64,000 nucleotides of DNA from Holophagales bacterium (lineage in GTDB: Bacteria; Acidobacteriota; Thermoanaerobaculia; Multivoradales; Multivoraceae), in assembly GCA_009843505.1 (NCBI GenBank), contig VYDI01000022.1:1-64000 (forward strand), given 5' to 3'. Shown piece after piece: positions 34,259 through 44,137 of the stretch. Made by a program: the position numbers and the translations under genes. Positions within the stretch are counted from its first letter, which is position 1, and every line of letters starts with the position of its first letter. The notes below the pieces were generated by a model. That model had not been told where the DNA came from. It did no database searches and saw only the letters and a program-made list of their open reading frames with translations.

Positions 34259-36745
34259 TCAGCTCCGAACGCGGCTGTTGCCAGGGTCGTACATGGGTCG
34301 GATGGAGGCCTCGGCCGGGACGCGGAAGCCGGCGACCTCGATCTCGAAACCGCCCGGCAGTTCGGGGAAGTCCGGCAACAGCGACATGGGAACGTAGCCG
34401 AGGCCGACGGCCGCTCCGAGGCTGTGGCCGTAGTTCCCGGAGGTGACGTAGCCGGCGATTTCGTCGCCCAGCCAGATCGGTTCGTGGTGGTAGAGCAACG
34501 GTTGCGGATCCCGGAGCCTGAACTGGATCAGGCGCTTCGCGATGCCGCTCTCCTTCTGCCTGAGCAGCGCCTCGCGGCCGATGAAGCCGCCGGGCTTGTC
34601 GAACTCGACGGCGAACCCAAGGCCGGCTTCGAGCGGCGAGTCCTGATCGGTGATGTCGTGGCCCCAGTGGCGGTAGGCCTTCTCGATGCGCAGCGAGTCC
34701 AGGGCGTGGTAACCGACATGGACGAGACCGAAGGCCTCGCCGGCAGCCGCGATCTCGTCGTAGACGCCGGCCATGAACTCCGTGGGAACGTAGAGCTCCC
34801 AACCGAGTTCGCCGACGTAGGTGATGCGCGACGCCCGCACCAGGCCGTAGCCCAGTTCGATCTCGCGGCTGGTCGCGAACGGGAACGTCTCGTTGGCCAG
34901 GTTGGCCGGCGTGAGGGACTGGAGGAGCGCGCGGGAAGCCGGGCCCATCAGGGAGATCACGCCCATCGCCGAGGTCACGTTCGTCAGCACACAGTGCGAG
35001 TCGCTCGGAATGTGGCCCTTGAGCCAGTGAAAGTCACGCGTTTCCGAGGTGGTGGCGGTGACGATGAGGAAACTGTCTTCCGCGAGCCGCGTCACCGTGA
35101 GATCCGCCTCGATGCCGGCCCGCTCGTTGAGCCACTGCGTGTAAACGATGCGGCCGGGCGGCACGTCGACATCGTTTGCGCAGACCCGGTTGAGCACTCT
35201 GACCGCATCCCGGCCTTCCAGGCGGAACTTCGCGAACGACGACTGGTCGAACAGTCCCACGTTCTCCCGCACGGCCCGATGTTCGGCTGCCGAGTACTCG
35301 AACCAGTTCTGGCGTCCGTAGCTGTACTCGTAGCGGGCCGGCACGCCGGCCGGCGCGTACCAGTTCGGGCGCTCCCAACCCGCGAGTTCCCCGTGGCAGG
35401 CGCCGGCGGCCACCAGGCGGTCGTACAGCGGTGAGCGGCGCGCGCCCCTCGCCGTCTCGAACTGGCGGTACGGGTAGTGCATGGCGTAGAGGAGACCCAG
35501 GCTTTCGGAGACCCGCTCGCGCAGGTACCTGCGGTTGCCCTGGAAGGTCATGTTGCGGCGCACGTCGACTTCCCAGAGATCGGCTGGCGGATGCCCGTCG
35601 AGAATCCACTCGGAGACGACCCTGCCGATCCCGCCCGCGGACTGGATTCCGATCGAGTTCAGGCCCGCCGCGACGAAGCATTTCTCGCACTCGGGCGCCG
35701 GACCGACGTGGTAGCGGACGTCCGGCGTGAAGCTCTCCGGGCCGCAGAAGAGCTGCAGGACCTCGGCCGACTGGAGTGCCGGCATCCGCTCCCTGGCGCC
35801 GCGCAGCAACGGCTCGAAATGCTCGCGGTTGGCGGCGATCTCGTCGAAGCAGAAGTCCTCGGGAATGCCGTCCATGCCCCAGGGCCGCGCGTTCGGCTCG
35901 AAGACGCCGACGATCAGCTTGCCCGCGTCGTACCGGAAGTACGAGATGGCGTCATAGTCCCGCACAACGGGCAGGTCCGCGTCAAGCCCCTCGACGGAGT
36001 CGAACCGGACGTAGTAGTGCTCGCACGCATGGAGCGGAACGTTGACGCCGATCGAGGCGGCCAGCTCCCGGGTCCACATGCCGGCGCAGAGGACGACGCA
36101 GTCGGCATCGATGTCACCCTGCTCCGTCGCGACGCCCATGACGCGTCCCCCGGCGGTGCGAACGGAGGTCACCGGCACCTGCTCGACGATCCGGGCGCCG
36201 GCGGCGCGGGCGCCCGCGGCCAGCGCCAGGGTGATGTCCGTCGGGTCCGCGCAGCCGTCGCCGGGAATGTGCAGTCCGCCGAGCAGGTCGGACGTCTCGA
36301 GCAGCGGCACCCGCTCCCCGATCGTCTTCGCCGTCACCACCTCGACCGGCAGCCCGAGCACCTTCGCCAGTGAAGCCGCGCGCCTGAGTTCCTCGAACCG
36401 CTCGGGGTCGGCGGTGACCGAGAAGGAGCCGCAGCGGCGATAGCCAGTCGACTGTCCCGTCTCCTGCTCGAGGCGAGCGTAGAGCTCGCTCGTGTAGCGA
36501 GCGAGGTTCGTCATCGTGACCGACTGCCGCAACTGGCCGAGCAGGCCGGCGGCATGCCAGGTCGTGCCGGAAGTGATCTGCCGGCGCTCGAGCAGCAGCA
36601 CATCAGAGCACCCCGAGTGTGCGAGGTGGTAGGCGACCGAGCAGCCGATCACGCCGCCGCCGATCACGATGACGCTCGCGCGGTGCGGCAACTCCGCCGT
36701 GCCCTGGCGCCCTGGTTCTCGCTCTCGTCCGGTATCCGGGCGCAT
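34259..36745 (-). CDS. FAD-dependent dimethylglycine/sarcosine dehydrogenase-like protein
   Basis: 828 residues, the length of eukaryotic-type sarcosine/dimethylglycine dehydrogenases. N-terminal DAO-type FAD domain with VIVIGGGVIGCSVAYHL (about 25-41) and TTWHAAG (about 61-67), whose His carries covalent FAD in characterised relatives. It is followed by an FAO_M-like segment. A GCV_T/aminomethyltransferase-like C-terminal half includes FDQSSFAKFRLEGRDA and a long SRALLQSL region that binds folate. It would demethylate a methylated glycine and transfer the C1 unit to tetrahydrofolate. No electron acceptor gene is adjacent. It lies next to two more amine-oxidising flavoproteins. Confidence 0.9.
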   Translation of the reverse strand: MRPDTGREREPGRQGTAELPHRASVIVIGGGVIGCSVAYHLAHSGCSDVLLLERRQITSGTTWHAAGLLGQLRQSVTMTNLARYTSELYARLEQETGQSTGYRRCGSFSVTADPERFEELRRAASLAKVLGLPVEVVTAKTIGERVPLLETSDLLGGLHIPGDGCADPTDITLALAAGARAAGARIVEQVPVTSVRTAGGRVMGVATEQGDIDADCVVLCAGMWTRELAASIGVNVPLHACEHYYVRFDSVEGLDADLPVVRDYDAISYFRYDAGKLIVGVFEPNARPWGMDGIPEDFCFDEIAANREHFEPLLRGARERMPALQSAEVLQLFCGPESFTPDVRYHVGPAPECEKCFVAAGLNSIGIQSAGGIGRVVSEWILDGHPPADLWEVDVRRNMTFQGNRRYLRERVSESLGLLYAMHYPYRQFETARGARRSPLYDRLVAAGACHGELAGWERPNWYAPAGVPARYEYSYGRQNWFEYSAAEHRAVRENVGLFDQSSFAKFRLEGRDAVRVLNRVCANDVDVPPGRIVYTQWLNERAGIEADLTVTRLAEDSFLIVTATTSETRDFHWLKGHIPSDSHCVLTNVTSAMGVISLMGPASRALLQSLTPANLANETFPFATSREIELGYGLVRASRITYVGELGWELYVPTEFMAGVYDEIAAAGEAFGLVHVGYHALDSLRIEKAYRHWGHDITDQDSPLEAGLGFAVEFDKPGGFIGREALLRQKESGIAKRLIQFRLRDPQPLLYHHEPIWLGDEIAGYVTSGNYGHSLGAAVGLGYVPMSLLPDFPELPGGFEIEVAGFRVPAEASIRPMYDPGNSRVRS

Positions 36746-36782
36746 CTTCGTTCGAGGTTCGTTTGAGACTCGTTCCGGATGC

Positions 36783-38219
36783 TCAGCCGAGCAGGCTCTT
36801 GGCCCGCTGCGCCGCCCTGATCCCGCCGCCGATCGCGCCGTCGATGAAGCCGCGCCAGCCTTCCCCGTGGTCGCCCGAGCCGAACAGGATGCGGCCCCGG
36901 TCCCGCTGGAACTCGTCGTAGTGGCGGCTCACCCAGCCCGGCCGGTAGACGGCCCAGGTGCCCCGCGAGTACGGGTCGCCGTTCCAGTCGTGGCTCATGC
37001 TGCCGATCAGCTCCGCGCGCGGGACGTGAGCCCGCAGCGCCCGCTGCACCGCGTCGCCGTCGTTCACGTCGAGGTCGGCGGGGTCCTTGCCGAACGCCAC
37101 CAGCAGCGTGTAGTTCGCGGCCTGCTTGTAGGTCATCACGAAGTCGATCGGCTCGCCGATCGCGTAGGTGGCGACATTGCCGACATCGCCTTCGGCCTTG
37201 AGCAGGAGCTTGAAGCCGGCGCCGGCGTGGCGCTGCCGGCCCGCCTCGACCACGCCGGCGGCGAGCGGAGGGTCGAAGGCGACGTCCGCGATCGTGTTCA
37301 TCGGCAGGCAGCAGATGACGGCCCGGCACTGGATCTCTTCGCCTGCGCCGGTGACCACCACGGCCCCGTCGCCGCGGTCGCGGATGGACTCGACGGGCGT
37401 CTCGAGTCTCGCCTCGAATCCCGCGTCGGCGACCATTGCCTGGAGCAGGCTCCGCGTGCCGCGCTTCAGCTTGAAGCGCGCAACGGAGTCTTCCACCGTT
37501 GGCAGGAAGCCGCCGCCGGCGAGGTGCCAGCGCATCAGCTCCAGGTAGGACATCGTCTCCGGCTGGCCGTTCGCCATGATCGCGATGACGGCTCGCAGAT
37601 AGCTCCGCTGGAGGGACGAGAGCTCGAGCCGCTCGATGTGGTCCGTCGCGCTGATCCGGTCCGCGGCGAGCGCGGCGTCGCGGTTGTGGAGGATGTCCCA
37701 CGCCCGCGGAACGATCCATCGCGCCTCCGCGTGGTAGAGCCGCCAGGCCTCGTACGTCTCGGCGTACCGGGCCTCCGTCAGCCGGATGCGCTCGCCGTCC
37801 GCGATCAGGTAGCCGGCATCCGCCACCGCGCCGGGGGTCTCCTCGATCTCCAGGCCGTAGCGTTCCTTCTCGGCCCAGACGAAGGGCTGGGTGTGGTGGA
37901 TCCAGGTGCCCCCGAGTTCGACCTGGTCGCCGTCGAAGTCGGCGGTCCAGGTGCGGCCGCCGAGCCGGTCGCGCGCTTCGAGGAGCAGCGTCGAGTAGCC
38001 GTTCTTCATCGAATCGCGCGCGGCGGCGACCCCGGCGAAGCCGCCGCCGACCACCACGACATCGACATCGTGTCCGCGAACGGCGGACCGGCGGCGCGTG
38101 GAAGCCGCGGCGCCGCTTGCCAGGACAGCCTTCCCCGCGAACAGCGATGACACTCCGACGACGAACTGCCGGCGACTGGCGGTTGCGCTTGCCAAGTTCG
38201 GCGCCACGGTTGGAGTCAT
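36783..38219 (-). CDS. Tat-exported flavin monoamine oxidase
   Basis: 478 residues from the ATG at 38219; the longer open frame behind it is antisense noise. A twin-arginine signal SRRQFVVGVSSLF (about 15-27) is followed by the Rossmann VVVGGGFAGVAAARD and LLLEARDRLGGRTWT. The C-terminus closes with ILFGSGDHGEGWRGFIDGAIGGGIRAA, the flavin-contacting motif of amine oxidases. The aromatic cage positions cannot be assigned confidently. It would oxidise primary or polyamines in the periplasm with O2 or another acceptor. It diverges from the next gene, whose start is only 30 bp away. Confidence 0.87.
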   Translation of the reverse strand: MTPTVAPNLASATASRRQFVVGVSSLFAGKAVLASGAAASTRRRSAVRGHDVDVVVVGGGFAGVAAARDSMKNGYSTLLLEARDRLGGRTWTADFDGDQVELGGTWIHHTQPFVWAEKERYGLEIEETPGAVADAGYLIADGERIRLTEARYAETYEAWRLYHAEARWIVPRAWDILHNRDAALAADRISATDHIERLELSSLQRSYLRAVIAIMANGQPETMSYLELMRWHLAGGGFLPTVEDSVARFKLKRGTRSLLQAMVADAGFEARLETPVESIRDRGDGAVVVTGAGEEIQCRAVICCLPMNTIADVAFDPPLAAGVVEAGRQRHAGAGFKLLLKAEGDVGNVATYAIGEPIDFVMTYKQAANYTLLVAFGKDPADLDVNDGDAVQRALRAHVPRAELIGSMSHDWNGDPYSRGTWAVYRPGWVSRHYDEFQRDRGRILFGSGDHGEGWRGFIDGAIGGGIRAAQRAKSLLG

Positions 38220-38249
38220 GGTCGCGCGGAAGACTCTAGCGGAACCCGA

Positions 38250-40208
38250 ATGTACACTCGACTCCAGGCAATGACACCAACCCGGAAGGCGCGACGGTCC
38301 GGAGACGGCATCAGCCGCCGCGACTTTCTTTCCGGGATTCCCGTCGCCCTGACCGGCGCCACCCTGGCCTGCCGGGACGTACCCGCGTTCCAGCGGGAGA
38401 TCGAACGCGAGGGCGCGGCGGCCTATCCGCCGCTGCGCACGGGAATGCGCGGCTCCCATCCCGGCTCGTTCGAAGTCGCGCACGAACTCGTCCAGGAGGG
38501 CCGGGAGTGGACGGCCACCGAAACGGGCGAGGCGTATGACCTGGTGGTCGTGGGCGCCGGCATCTCGGGACTGGCGGCCGCGCACTACTTCTCGAAGCAG
38601 GCGGGCCCGGACTCCCGCGTGCTGCTGCTCGACAACCACGACGACTTCGGCGGCCATGCCAAGCGCAACGAGTTCCGGCTCGACGGGCGGACCTACCTGA
38701 TGAGCGGCGGCACCCTGTACGTCGAGGCGCCCTCCCAGTACGGGGACATCGCGGGGGGCCTCCTCGAGGAGATCGGGATCGACCGCGGGCGCTACTACGA
38801 GTCCGTCGCCGCGATAGCGGACACTTACGAGAACCTGGGGCTTGAGCAGGGCATGTTCTTCGACCGCGAGACGTTCGGCACGGACGTGCTGGTTGCCGGT
38901 GTCGGGAGTCGCCCCTTCGCCGAGTTTCTCGCCGACACGCCACTGTCGGAGGCAGTCCGGGCCGATCTGATCCGGCTCCACGGCGAGGAGCAGCCGGACT
39001 ACCTGCCGGACCTCTCGCCGGCCGGGAAGAAGGCGTACCTTGCCACCATCAGCTACAGGGACTTTCTCCTCGAACACGCGAAGTGCGATCCGGGCGTGGT
39101 CCGGTTCTTCGACTACCGGCCCAAGAGCATCTACTGCACCGGAATCGACGCCTATCCGGCGCGCTACGCCTGGGAGGAGGGCCTGCCCGGCTTCTCGGGC
39201 ATGGAGATTCCGGAGACGCCCCCGGATCTGCTGGCGGACGAGCCGGGCGGCCAGCACGGCCGGGAGAACCAGGCCCGGGCGTACGAGGGAGATCCCGACG
39301 TCTACTTCCCGGACGGAAACGCCACGATCGCCCGGCTCCTCGTGCGCGGGCTCATTCCGGGCAGCGTCCCGGGATCGACCATGGAGGACGTGGTCATGGC
39401 GCCGCTCGACTACGAGATGCTGGATCGGGCAGGGAACCGCACCCGGATCCGGCTGTCCTCGACCGTGATCCGGGTCGAGCCCGGGCAGGGCGGCCCGGCC
39501 CGGGTCACCTACGTCCGGGACGACCGGGGGCACACCGTCACGGCCGGACGGGTCATCCTCGCCTGCTGGCACAACATCGTTCCCCATCTGGTTCCCGAAC
39601 TTCCGAAAGCCCAGCGGGACGCCCTGTCCTGGCCGGTCAAGTCGCCGCTCCAGTACACGAGCGTGCTGCTGCGCAACTGGCGCGCCTTCACCGAGGCCGG
39701 CGTCTCCTACATCGAGGCCCCAGGCGGCTACCACACCTCGGTGGGGCTCGCCGAGCAGCTCTCGCTCGGGGACTACCGGACGTCGACCTCGCCGGACGAG
39801 CCGCTGGTGATCTCGATGTACCGCTATCCGTGCGAGCCGGGCCTGTCCCGGCGCGAGCAGCATCGAGCCGGCCGGATGGACCTTCTCCGCACCACGTTCG
39901 AGACGGTGGAAGCCAACATCCGGGACCAGCTCAACCGGATGCTCGGCCCGAGCGGTTTCGACGACCAGCGCGACATCGCGGCGATCACGGTGAACCGCTG
40001 GCCGCACGGCTACACCTACACCTACAACCCGCTCTTCGATCCGCCGGAGTGGGCCTTCGAGACGGGCGACGACCGGCCCGTCGTAACGGCGAGGCAACCC
40101 TTCGGCCGGGTCGCCATCGCCGGCGCCGACGCCGCCGCGAGCCCCCACACGGACGCGGCGATCCGCGAGGCCCATCGGGCGGTGAAGGAGGTGCTCGCGG
40201 CGGACTGA
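38250..40208 (+). CDS. Tat-exported FAD-dependent oxidoreductase, spermidine dehydrogenase-like
   Basis: 652 residues if the ATG at 38250 is used; a second ATG at 38271 would trim seven residues and leave a more typical signal. Twin-arginine motif ISRRDFLSG (about 21-29) with a Cys41 lipobox-like position. FAD domain VVVGAGISGLAAAHYF (about 100-115) and LLLDNHDDFGGHAKRNEF, wording shared with bacterial spermidine dehydrogenase. A C-terminal GRVAIAGADAAASPHTDAAIREAH completes the FAD site. It would oxidise a polyamine in the periplasm. Together with the flanking amine oxidase and dimethylglycine dehydrogenase it suggests catabolism of amines released by hosts or decaying cells. Confidence 0.85.
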   Translation: MYTRLQAMTPTRKARRSGDGISRRDFLSGIPVALTGATLACRDVPAFQREIEREGAAAYPPLRTGMRGSHPGSFEVAHELVQEGREWTATETGEAYDLVVVGAGISGLAAAHYFSKQAGPDSRVLLLDNHDDFGGHAKRNEFRLDGRTYLMSGGTLYVEAPSQYGDIAGGLLEEIGIDRGRYYESVAAIADTYENLGLEQGMFFDRETFGTDVLVAGVGSRPFAEFLADTPLSEAVRADLIRLHGEEQPDYLPDLSPAGKKAYLATISYRDFLLEHAKCDPGVVRFFDYRPKSIYCTGIDAYPARYAWEEGLPGFSGMEIPETPPDLLADEPGGQHGRENQARAYEGDPDVYFPDGNATIARLLVRGLIPGSVPGSTMEDVVMAPLDYEMLDRAGNRTRIRLSSTVIRVEPGQGGPARVTYVRDDRGHTVTAGRVILACWHNIVPHLVPELPKAQRDALSWPVKSPLQYTSVLLRNWRAFTEAGVSYIEAPGGYHTSVGLAEQLSLGDYRTSTSPDEPLVISMYRYPCEPGLSRREQHRAGRMDLLRTTFETVEANIRDQLNRMLGPSGFDDQRDIAAITVNRWPHGYTYTYNPLFDPPEWAFETGDDRPVVTARQPFGRVAIAGADAAASPHTDAAIREAHRAVKEVLAAD

Positions 40209-40310
40209 CGGACGGCCCGCGAGTAGTACGCTTCCTCGCGGTGCTTCTGCAGCCGGGCCAGTAGGCGAGCCGCCGCATCGTGAAAGACCATGTACCTCTG
40301 CCGGTGAACC

Positions 40311-41768
40311 ATGAACAGTTGGCATGCTACGGGCCTGCAAGCGCTGGCCCTCGTTCCACTTGCAGCGCTGGCCCTGGCCTGCGGCACCGGTCCTGAGCCG
40401 GCGCTCGAGCCCGCAGCCGAGGCACCGCGACGCGTCTTCCTGATCACGGTCGACACGCTGCGCGCCGATCACCTGGGCTGGCATGGCTATCCCCGGGACA
40501 CGAGTCCGCGGCTCGACGAATGGGTCGAGCGGGGAGTCGTCTTCGAGCGGGCAATCGTCCAGTGGCCGAAGACCGGACCGTCCTTCGCCTCGATGTTCAC
40601 TAGCCTCTACCCGCACACGACCGGACTGATCAACACGGCCGCGCAGACGATCCCCGACGACTACGTCGCGCTGCCGGCCTGGTTCCAGGAACGCGGCTTC
40701 ACGACGGCGGCGGTGATCTCCAACCCGGTGCTGAGCCGGGAACTCGGCTGGGGCCGCGGCTTCGACCGCTACGAGCAGACCTGGGTAGATCAGGCGACCC
40801 TGGACGCCGTCGACGAACTTCCGGTCGAGCAGCGGCCGATGGCGTTCCGGCGTCACGTGTGGGCCGACCGCGTGAACGAACTCGCCCGGCCCCTGCTGGC
40901 CTCACTGGTATCCGAGGAGCGGCTGTTCGTCTGGCTGCACTACACCGACCCGCACGTCCCCTACCTGCTCCAGCCCGGCACCCGGAATCCGTTTCTGGAC
41001 GATGAGCACTACGTCGGCGACGAAATCGTTGACTTGACGGGTGCGGAGGGACGCGCGCTCGGCGACCACCGGGAACTCCGCTACTACGTGGCCCAGTACG
41101 ACGCGAATGTGTGGGTCACGGATCGCGCGATCGGCGCCATGCTGGACGAGATTGCCGCCCTCGGCATGGAGGACGGGAGCCTGTTCGTGGTGACCGCCGA
41201 CCACGGCGAGGAACTGAACGAGCACGGGGTGCCTTTCGAACACGGTCCGGTGCCCTACAACAGCAGCGTCCACGTGCCGCTGGTCCTCGTCGGCGAGCCC
41301 TGGGTCGACACGGGCGCACGCGTCGAGCAGCCGGTCGAGTTGATCGGCCTCTTCCCCACTCTGGTCGAGCTGCTGGGAGAACCGATGCCCGAGGGCTTCG
41401 AGGGCCGCAGCTGGGCACCTCTGCTGCGGGGACAGCTCCAGGCCGACGAAGCCGAGACCGGCGCCGATTCGGATCCGATCGCCTACGCCGATGCCGGGGC
41501 CTACCAGCGTCACCTGCGGAGCATCCAGGACGGTGAGTGGCAACTCGTCCTGCGTCCGCCAAACCGGGACCATGAGAAGCCGACGATCGAGCTCTACCAC
41601 CTGCCGTCCGACCCGCTGCAACTCAAGGACGTGGCCTCCGAGTTTCCGGATGTCATGGACCGGCTCGGTCGACGCCTGAGCAGATGGATCCGCGATTCGC
41701 CGCAGAACGTCACGCCGCACACCGAGGCCGCGCGCAAGGCGCTCGAAGCGATGGGCTACCTGGAGTGA
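40311..41768 (+). CDS. Sulfatase-fold (alkaline phosphatase superfamily) lipoprotein lacking the formylglycine motif
   Basis: 485 residues with a lipobox ALAC (Cys24). Metal-site residues are recognisable: VDTLRADHLG (D48) and VTADHGEE (D297, H298). The usual sulfatase C/S-x-P-x-R motif is absent: the aligned stretch reads TGPSFASMFTSLYPHTTG, with Thr88 where the formylglycine Cys/Ser stands and Phe92 in place of the Arg. The protein therefore cannot be matured by FGE in the normal way, and Thr88 may serve as nucleophile as in phosphoethanolamine-type transferases. Its stop overlaps the GT2 start (GTGA), so it belongs to the glycan operon and may modify that glycan. Confidence 0.85.
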   Translation: MNSWHATGLQALALVPLAALALACGTGPEPALEPAAEAPRRVFLITVDTLRADHLGWHGYPRDTSPRLDEWVERGVVFERAIVQWPKTGPSFASMFTSLYPHTTGLINTAAQTIPDDYVALPAWFQERGFTTAAVISNPVLSRELGWGRGFDRYEQTWVDQATLDAVDELPVEQRPMAFRRHVWADRVNELARPLLASLVSEERLFVWLHYTDPHVPYLLQPGTRNPFLDDEHYVGDEIVDLTGAEGRALGDHRELRYYVAQYDANVWVTDRAIGAMLDEIAALGMEDGSLFVVTADHGEELNEHGVPFEHGPVPYNSSVHVPLVLVGEPWVDTGARVEQPVELIGLFPTLVELLGEPMPEGFEGRSWAPLLRGQLQADEAETGADSDPIAYADAGAYQRHLRSIQDGEWQLVLRPPNRDHEKPTIELYHLPSDPLQLKDVASEFPDVMDRLGRRLSRWIRDSPQNVTPHTEAARKALEAMGYLE

Positions 41769-42670
41769 CGGAGGACGAGGCAGGGCCTCGGCCGTTCACG
41801 ATCGAGCGCGTCAGCGTCATCATCCCCTGCCTGAACGCCGCCGAGACCCTGGACGCGCAGCTCGAAGCGCTCCGCCGGCAGACCTGGCGGGGCGAGATCG
41901 AGGTGCTGGTCGCGGACAACGGGTCGACCGACGGGTCCTCCGAGCTCGCCGCGTCCTGGCGCGACCGGCTGCCCGGCCTGCGCGTCATACCCGCCGCCGA
42001 CCGCAAGGGGCCGGCGCACGCCAGGAACGTCGCCGCGGCGGCGGCAACGGGCGACGTCCTTCTTTTCTGTGACGCGGACGACGAAGTCGCCGAAGGCTGG
42101 ATCGACGGCCTCGTGCCGGAGCTGGAGCGCCACGAGGCCGCGGCGAGCCGCCACGAGATCGAGCGTCTGAACGGCGAACAGGCGCGGCGGTTGCACGGCG
42201 ACCCGGCGCAGCAGTACGGCCTGTGCAGCTACACGAACCCGCCCTTCCTCGATCACGCGGGCGGTTGCGGCCTCGGCATCCGGCGCCACGTCTTCGAGTG
42301 CCTCGGCGGTTTCGACGAGGAGTACGTTGCGCTGGAGGACACCGATCTCTGCTGGCGTCTTCAACTCGGCGGCTACAGCCTCGTCTTCGCGCCCGAGGCG
42401 GTCGTCCACGTGCGATTCCCGGCGGCGCTTCAAGGCGCTTTCCGCCAAGCCGTCCGGTACGGGCAGTACAACGTGTACATCTACACGCGGTACCGGTCGT
42501 GCGGCATGCCGCGGCTGCAGGCGTTGCCGGGCGTGCTGCGACTCGGGTCGCTTCTGCTTCGGAGTCCGCAAGTCCTGTCGAAGTCGAAGCGCGGCCGGTG
42601 GATCTGGCTCGCCGGCTGGAGGTTGGGGCGACTCCAGGGCTGCCTGCGCTACCGTACGATCGCGTTCTAG
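41765..42670 (+). CDS. Glycosyltransferase family 2
   Basis: 301 residues from a GTG overlapping the sulfatase-like stop (GTGA). GT-A motifs: VSVIIPCLNAAETLDAQLEAL, NGSTDGSSEL, the metal-binding FCDADDEVAEGW and the acceptor-side YVALEDTDLCWRLQLGGY (catalytic Asp/Glu pair). The C-terminal helices are amphipathic and basic. It probably adds a sugar at the cytoplasmic face of a lipid-linked glycan that the next gene product flips. The stop codon is directly followed by the GTG of the flippase gene. Confidence 0.9.
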   Translation: MTEDEAGPRPFTIERVSVIIPCLNAAETLDAQLEALRRQTWRGEIEVLVADNGSTDGSSELAASWRDRLPGLRVIPAADRKGPAHARNVAAAAATGDVLLFCDADDEVAEGWIDGLVPELERHEAAASRHEIERLNGEQARRLHGDPAQQYGLCSYTNPPFLDHAGGCGLGIRRHVFECLGGFDEEYVALEDTDLCWRLQLGGYSLVFAPEAVVHVRFPAALQGAFRQAVRYGQYNVYIYTRYRSCGMPRLQALPGVLRLGSLLLRSPQVLSKSKRGRWIWLAGWRLGRLQGCLRYRTIAF

Positions 42671-44137
42671 GTGGAACCGAACCCGCATCAAGACTCGGCC
42701 CCGGCGGAACCGGGGGCGAAGCAGCGGCTGCTGCACTCCTCGGTCAGCGCCTACGGCTCGATGCTGCTGCGCTTGCTACTTGCGTTCGCCGCACGCGCCA
42801 TCCTGGCCCGGCTGATTCTCCCGGACGTTCACGGACTCTTCGACCTCGCGCTGCAGTTCGTGGTGATGGCCTCCGCCATCCGCGACCTCGGCCTGACTCA
42901 CCACCTCATGCGCGACCCGCGCGAGTCCTACGGCACGGTGCTCGCCTGGAGCCTGAGTGTAGGCGCCGCCATGTCCCTGGCCCTAGTCGCATTCGCCGAC
43001 CTCTTCTCCTACTTCAATCCGGACCTGCCCAATGTCCTGCGCGGTCTGGCCGTGTGGATCGTCATCGATGCCGCGATCATGGTCTACCGGACCTTCTTCG
43101 AACGGCGGCTCCGCATCCGCGAAATCGCCGGCTTTGAGATCCTGCGCAGCCTGGTGTACGGCCTGATCGCGGTCGGCCTGGCCCACCTCGGTGCCGGTGT
43201 CTGGTCTTTCGTGGGCGGCGAGTTGCTGGCATCGGCACTCTTCGCCGTTCTGCTGCTGTGGCGAGCGCGAGGCCGGGTCAAGCTAAGCGTCGACTGGCAG
43301 CGACTCCGAGGCCTGCTCCGCGCCAGCCGGTACCTGTTCGTCGTCTGGGCCGCGGCCCAGGTCTTCAACCGCATCGACATCTACATCATCGAGATCTTCT
43401 CGACCACCACCGTCGTCGGCTACTACGGTCAGGCCTACTACTTCGCCTTCCTGGTCGCCCTGACCGTGACCCCAAGGCCGCTGTTGCCAGCCCTGGTCGA
43501 GTTCCGCGAGAAGGCTGCAGAGTTCGCGGAGACCCTGCGGCTCGGCACGCTGGTCTTCCTCGCCGGAATCGTCGTCTCGGCCTACTTCCTGTTCTTCAAC
43601 GCCGAGAAGGCAGTCCAGGTGGTGCTCGGTCCCGGGTGGGAGAGCACGGTGCCGCTACTTCGCGTTCTCTGTCTGGTACCCCTGGTCGATGTCTTCACGA
43701 CAACGGGCGGCGAAGCGCTGAAGGTGCAGAACCGGGACCGCCTGTGGGTGACCACGGTGCTGCTGAACATGCTGGCTCTCGTCAGCTTCGGCTTCCTCTT
43801 CACCTACCTCTGGGGCCCCATTGGCATGGCATGGGCGAACTTCCTGCGCATCGGCAGCTTGTTGATGTTCCTCAAGGTGCTCGGCATCTTCGCGGGCCGG
43901 CGACGCCGGCTGGTCGCCAGTCTGGCCCAGGTCTACCTGCTGCCCCTGCCGTTCTTCATTGCCGTCGCGGTCTTGCTGCCGACAGGGAGTTGGGCCCGCC
44001 TGATCGCCAGCATCGCGGCGGCGGCACTCGCCGGCGGCCTCCTGACGCTTCGCTTCCTACCGGACTACCGGCGGTTCTTCCGCAGGGCGGGGACGGCGCC
44101 GGACGCGGGCGACGCGGACATCGGGACGACCTCGTGA
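42671..44137 (+). CDS. Oligosaccharide flippase (Wzx/MATE-like polysaccharide exporter)
   Basis: 488 residues from a GTG immediately after the previous stop. About 12 hydrophobic helices in two repeats, beginning [29 protein letters not shown], with conserved intracellular basic loops ([19 protein letters not shown]). This is the polysaccharide_synt/flippase pattern that transfers lipid-linked oligosaccharides across the inner membrane. The stop overlaps the GT-C gene start (GTGA), so export and periplasmic sugar addition are translationally coupled. Confidence 0.88.
   Translation: MEPNPHQDSAPAEPGAKQRLLHSSVSAYGSMLLRLLLAFAARAILARLILPDVHGLFDLALQFVVMASAIRDLGLTHHLMRDPRESYGTVLAWSLSVGAAMSLALVAFADLFSYFNPDLPNVLRGLAVWIVIDAAIMVYRTFFERRLRIREIAGFEILRSLVYGLIAVGLAHLGAGVWSFVGGELLASALFAVLLLWRARGRVKLSVDWQRLRGLLRASRYLFVVWAAAQVFNRIDIYIIEIFSTTTVVGYYGQAYYFAFLVALTVTPRPLLPALVEFREKAAEFAETLRLGTLVFLAGIVVSAYFLFFNAEKAVQVVLGPGWESTVPLLRVLCLVPLVDVFTTTGGEALKVQNRDRLWVTTVLLNMLALVSFGFLFTYLWGPIGMAWANFLRIGSLLMFLKVLGIFAGRRRRLVASLAQVYLLPLPFFIAVAVLLPTGSWARLIASIAAAALAGGLLTLRFLPDYRRFFRRAGTAPDAGDADIGTTS

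Noticed and set aside
36783..40856. A 1357-residue minus-strand frame
   Set aside because: Only the final 478 residues make sense (amine oxidase). The upstream two thirds is antisense to the spermidine dehydrogenase-like and sulfatase-like genes.
40311..41768. Active sulfatase
   Set aside because: The fold fits, but the formylglycine Cys/Ser and its Arg are replaced (Thr88, Phe92), so a sulfatase label would mislead.
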